Origin: an uncultured Eisenbergiella sp.
GTDB taxonomy: Bacteria; Bacillota; Clostridia; Lachnospirales; Lachnospiraceae
DNA length: 12,563 nt
Reading direction: 5' to 3'
NCBI GenBank assembly: GCA_948960675.1
Contig: CARDPF010000022.1
Location: 1-12,563 of the forward strand
Part shown: one piece after another, positions 6,548-12,563 of the stretch
How positions within the stretch are numbered: the stretch's first letter is position 1
Layout of the letters: the number at the start of each line of letters is the position of its first letter
Position numbers and translations under genes: made by a program
Notes under the pieces: generated by a model
Database searches by the model: none
The model's input: the letters and a program-made list of their open reading frames with translations, nothing else
Told to the model about the DNA's origin: nothing

Positions 6548-6576
6548 GCATATTTCCCCGGACAAACTCATATGGT
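6548..6576 (+). promoter_or_regulatory. Possible sigma-E-type promoter upstream of the calcium pump
   Basis: GCATATTT (6548-6555), a 13-base spacer and CATATGGT (6569-6576) resemble the sigma-E pattern of Bacillus (an ATATT-like -35 and a CATACAnT-like -10). The -10 fit is only partial. Sigma-E is known to drive spoIIIA in B. subtilis, so a mother-cell promoter here would make sense. The rest of 6463-6659 shows only a CGCAG/CTGCG hairpin (6608-6630). No good sigma-A promoter was seen. Confidence 0.3.
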
Positions 6577-6659
6577 ATATCAGTGTACAAGCTAACGGCT
6601 TCCCAGACGCAGTCAGACCGGGCGGCTGCGTGGGCGCCGGGATAAGGAGTGGGCTAAGA

Positions 6660-9362
6660 ATGTATGAGACAAAGACGGCAAAGGAAACCTGTGGAATACT
6701 AAAGAGCGATACGGTGCGCGGGATTTCCGGCGCAGAGGCGCAGAAAAGATACCAGGAGCAGGGCCCCAACGTCCTGCAGGAAATAGGAAAAAAAAGTTTG
6801 TTCGTTTCCTTTATGGAGCAGCTAAGCGATCCGCTGATCTATGTGCTTTTGGCGTCAGCCGCCATCTCCCTTTTTCTGCATGAGACAGGCGACGCCATGA
6901 TCATTCTTGCGGTAGTGGGATTGAATGCGTTTGTAGGGGTGGTGCAGGAGGGGAAAGCGCAGAAGGCACTGGATTCCCTCAAAAAGCTGACACAGCCCAA
7001 AGCCTGTGTGATGCGGGACGGGAAGAAAACGGAGATTTTAGCGCAGGAACTGGTTTACGGGGATTTGGTTTGCCTGGAGGCAGGGATGCAGGTGCCGGCG
7101 GACCTGCGTCTGGTATCCGTGGCCGGACTACAGGTGGAGGAATCCGCACTGACCGGTGAAGCGGTACCGGTCTGGAAGGATGCAGGGTGGATTGCGCCGG
7201 ACAACGCGCACACGGTGCTGGGGGACCGGCGCAACATGGCTTTTATGTCCACCGTTGTGACAGGGGGACGGGGACAAGGCCTGGTGACGGCTACAGGCAT
7301 GGGGACGGAAATCGGAAAGATTGCCAGAATGATGGGGGAAGGCAGGGAGGAACCTACGCCCCTGCAGCGCAGATTGGGAGAGTTGGGAAAAATGCTCAGC
7401 CTTTTATCGCTGGGAATCTGTGTGGCGCTGTTTTTGATTGCCATCGTACAAAAAAGGGATGTTTTTGAGATGCTCCTGACCGCGATCTCCCTGGCCGTGG
7501 CGGCGGTGCCGGAGGGGCTTCCGGCGGTGGTGACGCTGTGTCTGGCGCTTTGCGTGACAAGAATGGTAAAGGTACATACGATTATCCGGCGCCTCCCCTC
7601 CGTGGAAACGCTGGGGGCGGTAAACGTAGTCTGTTCGGACAAAACCGGAACCCTGACCCAGAACAAGATGACGGTGACGGCTTATTTTACGGACCAGAAA
7701 TACCAGGATGTGGGGGAAAGGGCGGCAGACAACCGGGAATTTGTAAAGGCCATGCTGTTATGCAACGATGCCTGTATCGAGGGGGAGCGCATCGGGGATC
7801 CGACGGAACTGGCGCTTTTGGATTTCGGGAAAACATGCGGTATGGAGAAAACGGCGCTGGAGCGGGACATGCCGCGCCTTGAGGAACTTTCTTTTGACTC
7901 CGACCGGAAAATGATGTCCACCTCCCACCGCTGCATGGATGGCTTTGTCATGTATGCAAAGGGGGCGCCGGACCGGATTTTACAGAGATGCAAAAACGTT
8001 TTGGTGGGGGAAAAGACGGTTGCGCTGACCAAAGCTTACAGACAGCAGATTGAGAAGGCGGCGGGTAAGATGGCCGCGCAGGCGTTGCGGGTGCTGGCCG
8101 TAGCCTGCCGGACAGGGGAGGGCATCCGGGAACAGGAACTGACGTTTTTGGGGTTGGTGGGGATGAAAGATCCGATCCGCCCGGAGGCGGCAGAGGCGGT
8201 GCAAACTTTTCGGCAGGCGGGGGTTTCCACGGTAATGATTACGGGCGACCATGTGGAGACGGCTTATGCCATTGCAAAGCAGCTGGGCATTGTGGAACGC
8301 ATGGACCAGTGCATGCGGGGGGAACAGCTTTCCGGTATGTCCGAGGAAGAACTGCAAGAAAGGCTGGAAAATGTGCGGGTATTCGCCCGGGTTTCCCCGG
8401 CCCATAAGGTACAGATCGTCAGGGGCTTTCAAAAAAGCGGCAAAATTGTCGCCATGACCGGGGACGGGGTCAACGACGCCCCTTCCTTAAAGGCGGCCAA
8501 TGTCGGGATTGCCATGGGGAAAAACGGGACGGATGTGGCCAGACAGGCCTCCGATATGGTGTTGGCCGATGACAATTTCGCAACGATCGAAAAAGCCATC
8601 GAAGAGGGCAGGGGGGTATATGAAAATATTAAAAAATCCGTGATCTTTTTACTTTCTTCCAATTTGGGGGAGATTCTTACGATGTTTACTGCGGTGCTGT
8701 TGGGGCTTTCCTCCCCGCTGAAGTCCGTACATATTTTATGGATTAACCTGATTACGGATTCCCTTCCGGCGCTGGCGCTGGGGGTGGACAAAAACGACGG
8801 GGAAAGCCTGATGCGGCGTCCGCCCAGAGAGGCAAAGGAGAGTTTGTTTGCGGACGGCGGCCTGTCCAAAACCGTATTTTACGGGATTTTGATTGCGGGA
8901 ATCAGCCTTACGGCCTTTTTCACGGTTCCGTTTGGCATGCTAAAGGCACGGGGACTGTCGTTTTCCCTGGAAATGGCGGCGGTGCTTTTAGGGCAGGAGG
9001 AAGTGCTTTTGCGGGCCCAGACCTATGCGTTTACGGTGCTGGGGATGTCCCAGCTGTTTCATGCGGTAGGGATGCGGGATGTGCGCAAATCGGTTTTTTG
9101 CATGAACCATCTGGAAAATAGGGTGATGATTTTTGCCTGTCTGGCAGGATTTCTCCTGCAGTTTGGCGTGACGGAATTTCCGTTTTTCGTGGGGATTTTC
9201 AAAACGGCCCGGTTGGCGCGTTGGGAATGGATGTATTTGACGGGGTTGGCGGCTTTTCCCCTGATTGCCCATGAACTTTTGGCGTGGTTTGGCAAAGGGG
9301 AGGAAAGGGTCAGGGATACAATGCCGGGGGAGGGATATGTATGCTGTCAGGAAAAGAGATAA
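6660..9362 (+). CDS. P2-type calcium-transporting P-type ATPase
   Basis: The 900-residue protein is a SERCA/PMCA-type cation pump. Motifs in order are the N-terminal cation ATPase domain, LTGEAVP (164-170) in the actuator domain, PEGLP (284-288) in helix M4, the phosphorylated Asp327 in DKTGTLTQNKM, KGAPD (434-438) of the nucleotide domain, MITGDH (526-531) and TGDGVNDAP (600-608). The calcium site II residues are present: Glu285 in M4, and Asn696 and Asp700 in M6 (WINLITD). Asn668 and Glu671 in M5 (SSNLGE) match SERCA, but Gln798 sits where SERCA M8 has Glu908. ATG 6660 has AAGGAG at 6643-6648; a GTG at 6630 is less likely. The gene overlaps spoIIIAA by 22 bases. B. subtilis YloB, a related pump, is known to be expressed during sporulation. 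Calcium is the best call; manganese or other cations cannot be excluded. Confidence 0.92.
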   Translation: MYETKTAKETCGILKSDTVRGISGAEAQKRYQEQGPNVLQEIGKKSLFVSFMEQLSDPLIYVLLASAAISLFLHETGDAMIILAVVGLNAFVGVVQEGKAQKALDSLKKLTQPKACVMRDGKKTEILAQELVYGDLVCLEAGMQVPADLRLVSVAGLQVEESALTGEAVPVWKDAGWIAPDNAHTVLGDRRNMAFMSTVVTGGRGQGLVTATGMGTEIGKIARMMGEGREEPTPLQRRLGELGKMLSLLSLGICVALFLIAIVQKRDVFEMLLTAISLAVAAVPEGLPAVVTLCLALCVTRMVKVHTIIRRLPSVETLGAVNVVCSDKTGTLTQNKMTVTAYFTDQKYQDVGERAADNREFVKAMLLCNDACIEGERIGDPTELALLDFGKTCGMEKTALERDMPRLEELSFDSDRKMMSTSHRCMDGFVMYAKGAPDRILQRCKNVLVGEKTVALTKAYRQQIEKAAGKMAAQALRVLAVACRTGEGIREQELTFLGLVGMKDPIRPEAAEAVQTFRQAGVSTVMITGDHVETAYAIAKQLGIVERMDQCMRGEQLSGMSEEELQERLENVRVFARVSPAHKVQIVRGFQKSGKIVAMTGDGVNDAPSLKAANVGIAMGKNGTDVARQASDMVLADDNFATIEKAIEEGRGVYENIKKSVIFLLSSNLGEILTMFTAVLLGLSSPLKSVHILWINLITDSLPALALGVDKNDGESLMRRPPREAKESLFADGGLSKTVFYGILIAGISLTAFFTVPFGMLKARGLSFSLEMAAVLLGQEEVLLRAQTYAFTVLGMSQLFHAVGMRDVRKSVFCMNHLENRVMIFACLAGFLLQFGVTEFPFFVGIFKTARLARWEWMYLTGLAAFPLIAHELLAWFGKGEERVRDTMPGEGYVCCQEKR

Positions 9363-10309
9363 TCCGCCTGTTCCCGGAGCCCCTTCGCGGCAGATGGGGG
9401 CAGGTGGCCAAGGAGGGGGAACGGCTCCGCGAGATCCGGCTGCGCGCCCTGCGTCCGGTGATGGTGTATGCGGAAAACAGGGAGTGGTATTTGGAGGAAT
9501 CCGGCGGCCTGACCCAAAAGCCGGACCGGGCATACCGGCTGCCAAAAGAAGAATTGCAGCAGATTTTGCAGCATTTGTGCAGATACTCCCTGTACGCCTT
9601 TGAGGAGGAGATGGGAAAAGGCTATATCAGTACGGACGGCGGGTTTCGGGTGGGTATTGCCGGGGAAGTGGTTTTAGCGCCGGACGGTACCGTAAAAAAT
9701 ATCCGTCATGTGTCCAGCATGAATATCCGGATTGCAAGCGAAGTCAAAGGGGCGGCACACCGGGTGATGCCCTGGCTGTACGAAAACGGCAGGTTGGCCA
9801 ATATTCTGATTATTTCACCGCCGGGATGCGGCAAAACCACATTGCTGCGGGATATTGTCCGTCTGGTTTCGGATGGGAACCGGTGGGCACAGGCAATGAC
9901 GGTAGGACTGGTGGACGAGCGGTCTGAGATCGCGGGATGTATACAGGGGATTCCCCAAAAAGATGTGGGGAGCCGGACGGATGTTTTGGATGGCTGTCCA
10001 AAAGCGGAAGGGATGATGATGCTTTTGCGCTCCATGGCGCCGGAAATGGTGGCAGTGGACGAATTGGGATCCGCAGGCGATATTGCAGCCCTGGAGCAGG
10101 CGCTCAAATGTGGCTGCTGCGTGACGGCCACCGTCCATGGGGCATCCTTTGGCGAGGTCTGCCAAAAGCCTTTTTTGGCGCCCCTTGTCAAAAACCGGGC
10201 CTTTGGCCGGTTTTTGGTATTGGGAAAACGGGATAAAAAGTTTTTGGTGGAACAAATTTATGACGGGGACGGCAGGGGTTTGGCAAAGGAGGTTCCATGC
10301 TCAAACTGA
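9341..10309 (+). CDS. spoIIIAA: Stage III sporulation protein AA (ATPase)
   Basis: The 322-residue protein is the cytoplasmic ATPase of the SpoIIIA-SpoIIQ complex, which links the mother cell to the engulfed forespore and resembles secretion-system ATPases. Walker A is SPPGCGKTT (159-167) with Lys165. Walker B is MVAVDELG (236-243) with Asp240 and Glu241. The family segment VGLVDERSEIAGC (188-200) and the following KDVGSRTDVLDGCPKA are typical of SpoIIIAA. ATG 9341 is preferred over an upstream in-frame ATG at 9284, because it has a GGGGGAGGG site (9325-9333) and gives MLSGKEIIRLFP, a family-like start. The gene begins inside the end of the calcium pump gene, so translation is probably coupled. 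Its own end overlaps spoIIIAB by 13 bases. Confidence 0.95.
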   Translation: MLSGKEIIRLFPEPLRGRWGQVAKEGERLREIRLRALRPVMVYAENREWYLEESGGLTQKPDRAYRLPKEELQQILQHLCRYSLYAFEEEMGKGYISTDGGFRVGIAGEVVLAPDGTVKNIRHVSSMNIRIASEVKGAAHRVMPWLYENGRLANILIISPPGCGKTTLLRDIVRLVSDGNRWAQAMTVGLVDERSEIAGCIQGIPQKDVGSRTDVLDGCPKAEGMMMLLRSMAPEMVAVDELGSAGDIAALEQALKCGCCVTATVHGASFGEVCQKPFLAPLVKNRAFGRFLVLGKRDKKFLVEQIYDGDGRGLAKEVPCSN

Positions 10310-10869
10310 TCGGAGGCTGTATGGCGGTAGCGGGTGCCGTGGGGGCGGGAATTTGCGTATGCGTGGACAGAAAACGGCGGATTGCACAGCTTACAGCGTT
10401 GGAAAAGGCATTTTCACTGATGGCAGGTGAAATTTCCTATAGCCGTGCCTGTCTTCCCGAAATATTGACGGAGACGGGGCAGCGGCTGCGGGAAAGGTAC
10501 GGAAACCCTGCCGGGTTTGGCAGAGGAGCCGGGGAAGAAACTGCATGTTTGCTGGGGGATGCCCTTGCGCAGGTGGGCCGGCGTTTAGGGGACGGGAGCG
10601 GACAGGATGTGCAAAGGGTCTGGAAAGAAGAAATGGGGGTGTATTTGTCCCGGACGGCATTAAAGTGTGGGGAAAAGGGACTGGCGCTTTCCTTTCCGGA
10701 CACCGTGTATTTTTTGGACGGTTTGAGGCAGGAGGCGGCGGTGCGGGAATTTGCGGACCGGATGCAGGAAGCGGCATCGTCCGCCAGGCTTTCACAAAAG
10801 CAGGAGAACCGGATTACAATGGCTTTTTGCATTGCGCTGAGCCTGATGGCTGTAATTGTGTTGTTGTAG
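10297..10869 (+). CDS. spoIIIAB: Stage III sporulation protein AB
   Basis: The 190-residue protein resembles type II secretion GspF-like components and partners the SpoIIIAA ATPase in the mother-cell membrane. An N-terminal hydrophobic segment (about 3-23) is followed by a soluble helical region with the EKAFSLMAGEISYSRACLPE block typical of SpoIIIAB, and a C-terminal transmembrane helix (about 172-190). The start has a strong AAGGAGG (10286-10292) placed inside the end of spoIIIAA, giving a 13-base overlap. It is slightly longer than the B. subtilis protein (about 170 residues); the extra length seems to lie in the loop around residues 65-100. Confidence 0.9.
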   Translation: MLKLIGGCMAVAGAVGAGICVCVDRKRRIAQLTALEKAFSLMAGEISYSRACLPEILTETGQRLRERYGNPAGFGRGAGEETACLLGDALAQVGRRLGDGSGQDVQRVWKEEMGVYLSRTALKCGEKGLALSFPDTVYFLDGLRQEAAVREFADRMQEAASSARLSQKQENRITMAFCIALSLMAVIVLL

Positions 10870-10881
10870 GGAGAAGAAGGC

Positions 10882-11076
10882 ATGGAAATCACTCTGATTT
10901 TTAAAATAGCGGCGGTTGGGGTGCTGGTTACGATCCTGAGTCAGGTTTTGAAGCATAGCGGGAGGGAGGAACATGCTTTTTTACTGTCGCTTGCGGCCCT
11001 GATTCTGGTGCTAAGCTGGATCGTACCCTATATCAATGATCTGTTTACAATGGTGCAGACTTTGTTTTCCCTGTGA
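10882..11076 (+). CDS. spoIIIAC: Stage III sporulation protein AC
   Basis: This 64-residue membrane protein consists of two hydrophobic helices (about 5-22 and 33-52) joined by a short charged turn with KHSGREEHAF. Both the size and the pattern are those of SpoIIIAC, a small integral component of the SpoIIIA channel in the mother-cell membrane. The ATG is preceded by GGGAGAAGAAGG at good spacing and lies 12 bases after spoIIIAB. The identification rests on size, topology and operon position as well as sequence. Confidence 0.92.
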   Translation: MEITLIFKIAAVGVLVTILSQVLKHSGREEHAFLLSLAALILVLSWIVPYINDLFTMVQTLFSL

Positions 11077-11097
11077 CAAACAGCAGCTACGGTTTGG

Positions 11098-11104
11098 AAG
11101 GAGG
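11098..11104 (+). promoter_or_regulatory. Ribosome binding site that sets a TTG start for spoIIIAD
   Basis: AAGGAGG lies 9 bases before TTG 11114. The open frame extends upstream to an ATG at 11036, but that ATG lies within spoIIIAC, has no comparable site and would add 26 residues unlike the family. A GTG at 11123 would be 18 bases from the site. Confidence 0.75.
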
Positions 11105-11113
11105 TTTTGGGGA

Positions 11114-11500
11114 TTGGCGTTTGTGAAGGTGGGGGCGGTCGCGCTTTTGGGGGTTTTGCTGGGAATCCAGTTCAAAAGCGGGAAGCAGGAATATGGCATA
11201 TATATTGGCCTGGGAATCTGCCTGCTGATTTTTTCAGGCACGGCGGCGTATATGGGTCAGGTCCGGGAACAGATAGAAGCGCTGATGGGGTACATTTCCA
11301 TGGGAAGCCGTTACTTTTCCATCCTTTTTAAAGTGGTGGGAATTACCTGGATCAGCGAATTTGTTGCCGGGATTTGCCGGGACAGCGGATTTGGGGCGGT
11401 TGCCTCCCAGGTGGAACTTTTCGGAAAGGTAGCGATTTTGTTTGCGGGAATGCCTGTCTTTTTGGCACTGATCGAAACGATCGCGGGATTTGCAGGGTAG
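11114..11500 (+). CDS. spoIIIAD: Stage III sporulation protein AD
   Basis: With a TTG start the product has 128 residues, close to the 133 of B. subtilis SpoIIIAD. It is a polytopic membrane protein with about four hydrophobic segments. The second half, with ILFKVVGITWISEF and later GAVASQVELFGKVAILFAG, closely follows the SpoIIIAD pattern of a lysine and a conserved Glu in membrane-embedded stretches. It belongs to the SpoIIIA channel complex of the mother cell. It starts 37 bases after spoIIIAC and ends with TAG 11498-11500, which is in frame with spoIIIAE only one codon before its ATG. Confidence 0.9.
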   Translation: MAFVKVGAVALLGVLLGIQFKSGKQEYGIYIGLGICLLIFSGTAAYMGQVREQIEALMGYISMGSRYFSILFKVVGITWISEFVAGICRDSGFGAVASQVELFGKVAILFAGMPVFLALIETIAGFAG

Positions 11501-11503
11501 GGT

Positions 11504-12553
11504 ATGGAACATTATCTGGAACAGCTGGATTTGACGGAAATGATGGAGAAGCTGGACGGCCTGTTTGCGCAGAAAAGCCTGGATTTGCCGGAAGTCATGG
11601 AACAGCTATTGGCGGGAAGGGTAAAAGAAGCGGCAGGGATGGTTTGGCAGGGACTTTTTAACGGCAGGCTTTGGGGATTTGCGGACATGAAGGGGGTTTT
11701 TGCCTCCATTCTTGTTTTGGGGATTTTATCCGTGCTGGTTTCCGGTTTCTTGGCAAGCTTTGAAAACCGCCGGATTGCAGAGATTGCCCATTCGGTTTTT
11801 TACCTGCTGCTTTTGGCGATTCTTTTGAAATTGTTTACCAAATGCTTGTCCGTGGCGGGGCAGACACTGGAAATGACGGCCCGGTTTTCAAAGCTTGCCC
11901 TGCCTGCGTTGTGTCTGAGCATGGGGCCTGCGGCGGGGAGTGTGACGGCGACCGGCTATTATGAGATGGCGCTTTTCCTGATTTTTGTGGTGGAGCATTT
12001 CATTTTGCGCATCTGTCTGCCGCTCTTGCCGGTTTTTATGCTGCTATTGCTGATGAACGGCGTGTGGGAGGACGGTAAGCTTGCCGCGTTCATGGAACTT
12101 TTGGAAAAGGCGCTCCGGTCGGCTGCAAAAATTTCCCTGGCTCTGGTGACGGGGCTGGGGGTGCTGCAGTCCATGGTGGCGCCGGCCATAGACAGCTTAA
12201 AAAGAAGTGCTGCGCAGAAAGCGGTGGCCGCCATTCCCGGACTTGGGGGGCTGGCGGATTCGGCCACACAGGTTTTACTGGGTTCTGCGGTATTGCTCAA
12301 AAACAGTCTGGGCATGTTTATCCTATTGCTTTTGGCAGCGCTGACTTTTTGGCCGGTGGCGGAACTGTTCTTATATGGGGCAATGCTGAAGCTGGGGGGC
12401 GCGCTGGTGGGGGCAGTGGCGGACAAAAGGCTGACGGTGTGCATTCTGCGGACGGCGGATGCCGTATTTCTTTCCTTGCGGCTGGTGGCAAGCAGTGTAG
12501 CCTGTTTCTTTATCATGGTGGCCATCATCACCTGTCTGGTGGGAAACGGATGA
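11504..12553 (+). CDS. spoIIIAE: Stage III sporulation protein AE
   Basis: The 349-residue membrane protein has several transmembrane helices (roughly 65-84, 95-112, 155-185, 210-225, 268-290 and 325-345). The PAIDSLKRSAAQKA block (227-240) followed by IPGLGGLADSATQVLLGSAV (244-263) is characteristic of SpoIIIAE. It is an integral part of the SpoIIIA channel needed for late forespore gene expression. It is shorter than the roughly 400-residue B. subtilis protein because it begins directly with the acidic helical segment YLEQLDLTEMMEKLDGLF and shows no N-terminal signal peptide. An in-frame TAG two codons upstream excludes a longer start. The ribosome binding site is weak (GGGTAGGGT), so translation likely depends on coupling with spoIIIAD. 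Confidence 0.92.
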   Translation: MEHYLEQLDLTEMMEKLDGLFAQKSLDLPEVMEQLLAGRVKEAAGMVWQGLFNGRLWGFADMKGVFASILVLGILSVLVSGFLASFENRRIAEIAHSVFYLLLLAILLKLFTKCLSVAGQTLEMTARFSKLALPALCLSMGPAAGSVTATGYYEMALFLIFVVEHFILRICLPLLPVFMLLLLMNGVWEDGKLAAFMELLEKALRSAAKISLALVTGLGVLQSMVAPAIDSLKRSAAQKAVAAIPGLGGLADSATQVLLGSAVLLKNSLGMFILLLLAALTFWPVAELFLYGAMLKLGGALVGAVADKRLTVCILRTADAVFLSLRLVASSVACFFIMVAIITCLVGNG

Positions 12554-12563
12554 AAAGCCTGCA
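12550..12563 (+). CDS. spoIIIAF: Probable start of stage III sporulation protein AF (cut by window end)
   Basis: An ATG overlaps the spoIIIAE stop in the form ATGA and opens a frame that reads Met-Lys-Ser-Leu before the window ends. spoIIIAF is the expected next gene of the operon. Only four full codons are visible, so the call rests on position. Confidence 0.55.

Noticed and set aside
6116..6769. 217-residue minus-strand frame across the divergent gap.
   Set aside because: It overlaps the starts of both araC and the pump, covers palindrome C and has no family-like sequence.

Overview
The window comes from a spore-forming, meso-diaminopimelate-containing Clostridia-type Firmicute. A Lachnospiraceae-like genome is my best guess, from protein content and moderately GC-rich coding style; this is inference, not a database match. 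The spoIIIA operon gives the clearest lineage signal, supported by a Ddh-type diaminopimelate dehydrogenase, an FAD-dependent thymidylate synthase (ThyX) and AGGAGG-type ribosome binding sites.

Layout, left to right. (1) 1-4956, all on +: the 3' end of aspS, a membrane-anchored T7-lysozyme-type amidase, ddh behind a strong sigma-A-like promoter, a MATE efflux protein and thyX. Ddh makes the meso-DAP of peptidoglycan and the amidase acts on peptidoglycan; the other genes look like ordinary housekeeping or accessory neighbours. (2) 4957-5294: a convergent gap that holds a 206-nt palindrome (repeat B). (3) 5295-6179 on -: a Rob-like AraC regulator with a GyrI-like ligand domain, its own near-consensus promoter and a roughly 130-nt leader containing a dyad. 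(4) 6180-6659: a divergent gap with a second long palindrome (repeat C) and a possible sigma-E-type promoter. (5) 6660-12563 on +: a SERCA/PMCA-type calcium P-ATPase whose 3' end overlaps spoIIIAA, followed by spoIIIAB, AC, AD, AE and the first codons of spoIIIAF, with overlaps or tiny gaps throughout.

Two things deserve attention. First, a family of palindromic intergenic elements. Repeat A (1560-1666) and the core of repeat B (5142-5249) are about 92% identical in opposite orientation. They share an identical 25-nt hairpin loop, while part of the stem changes in a compensating way. Repeat C (6352-6462) is a 53-bp near-perfect stem with a four-base loop, whose only base mismatches would be G-U pairs in + strand RNA. 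Its centre resembles the outer part of repeat B, so B looks like a nested composite. Second, the calcium pump gene is apparently translationally coupled to the SpoIIIA channel operon, which suggests that calcium transport and the mother cell-forespore channel are expressed together during sporulation.

No tRNA, rRNA, CRISPR array, transposase or phage gene was seen.
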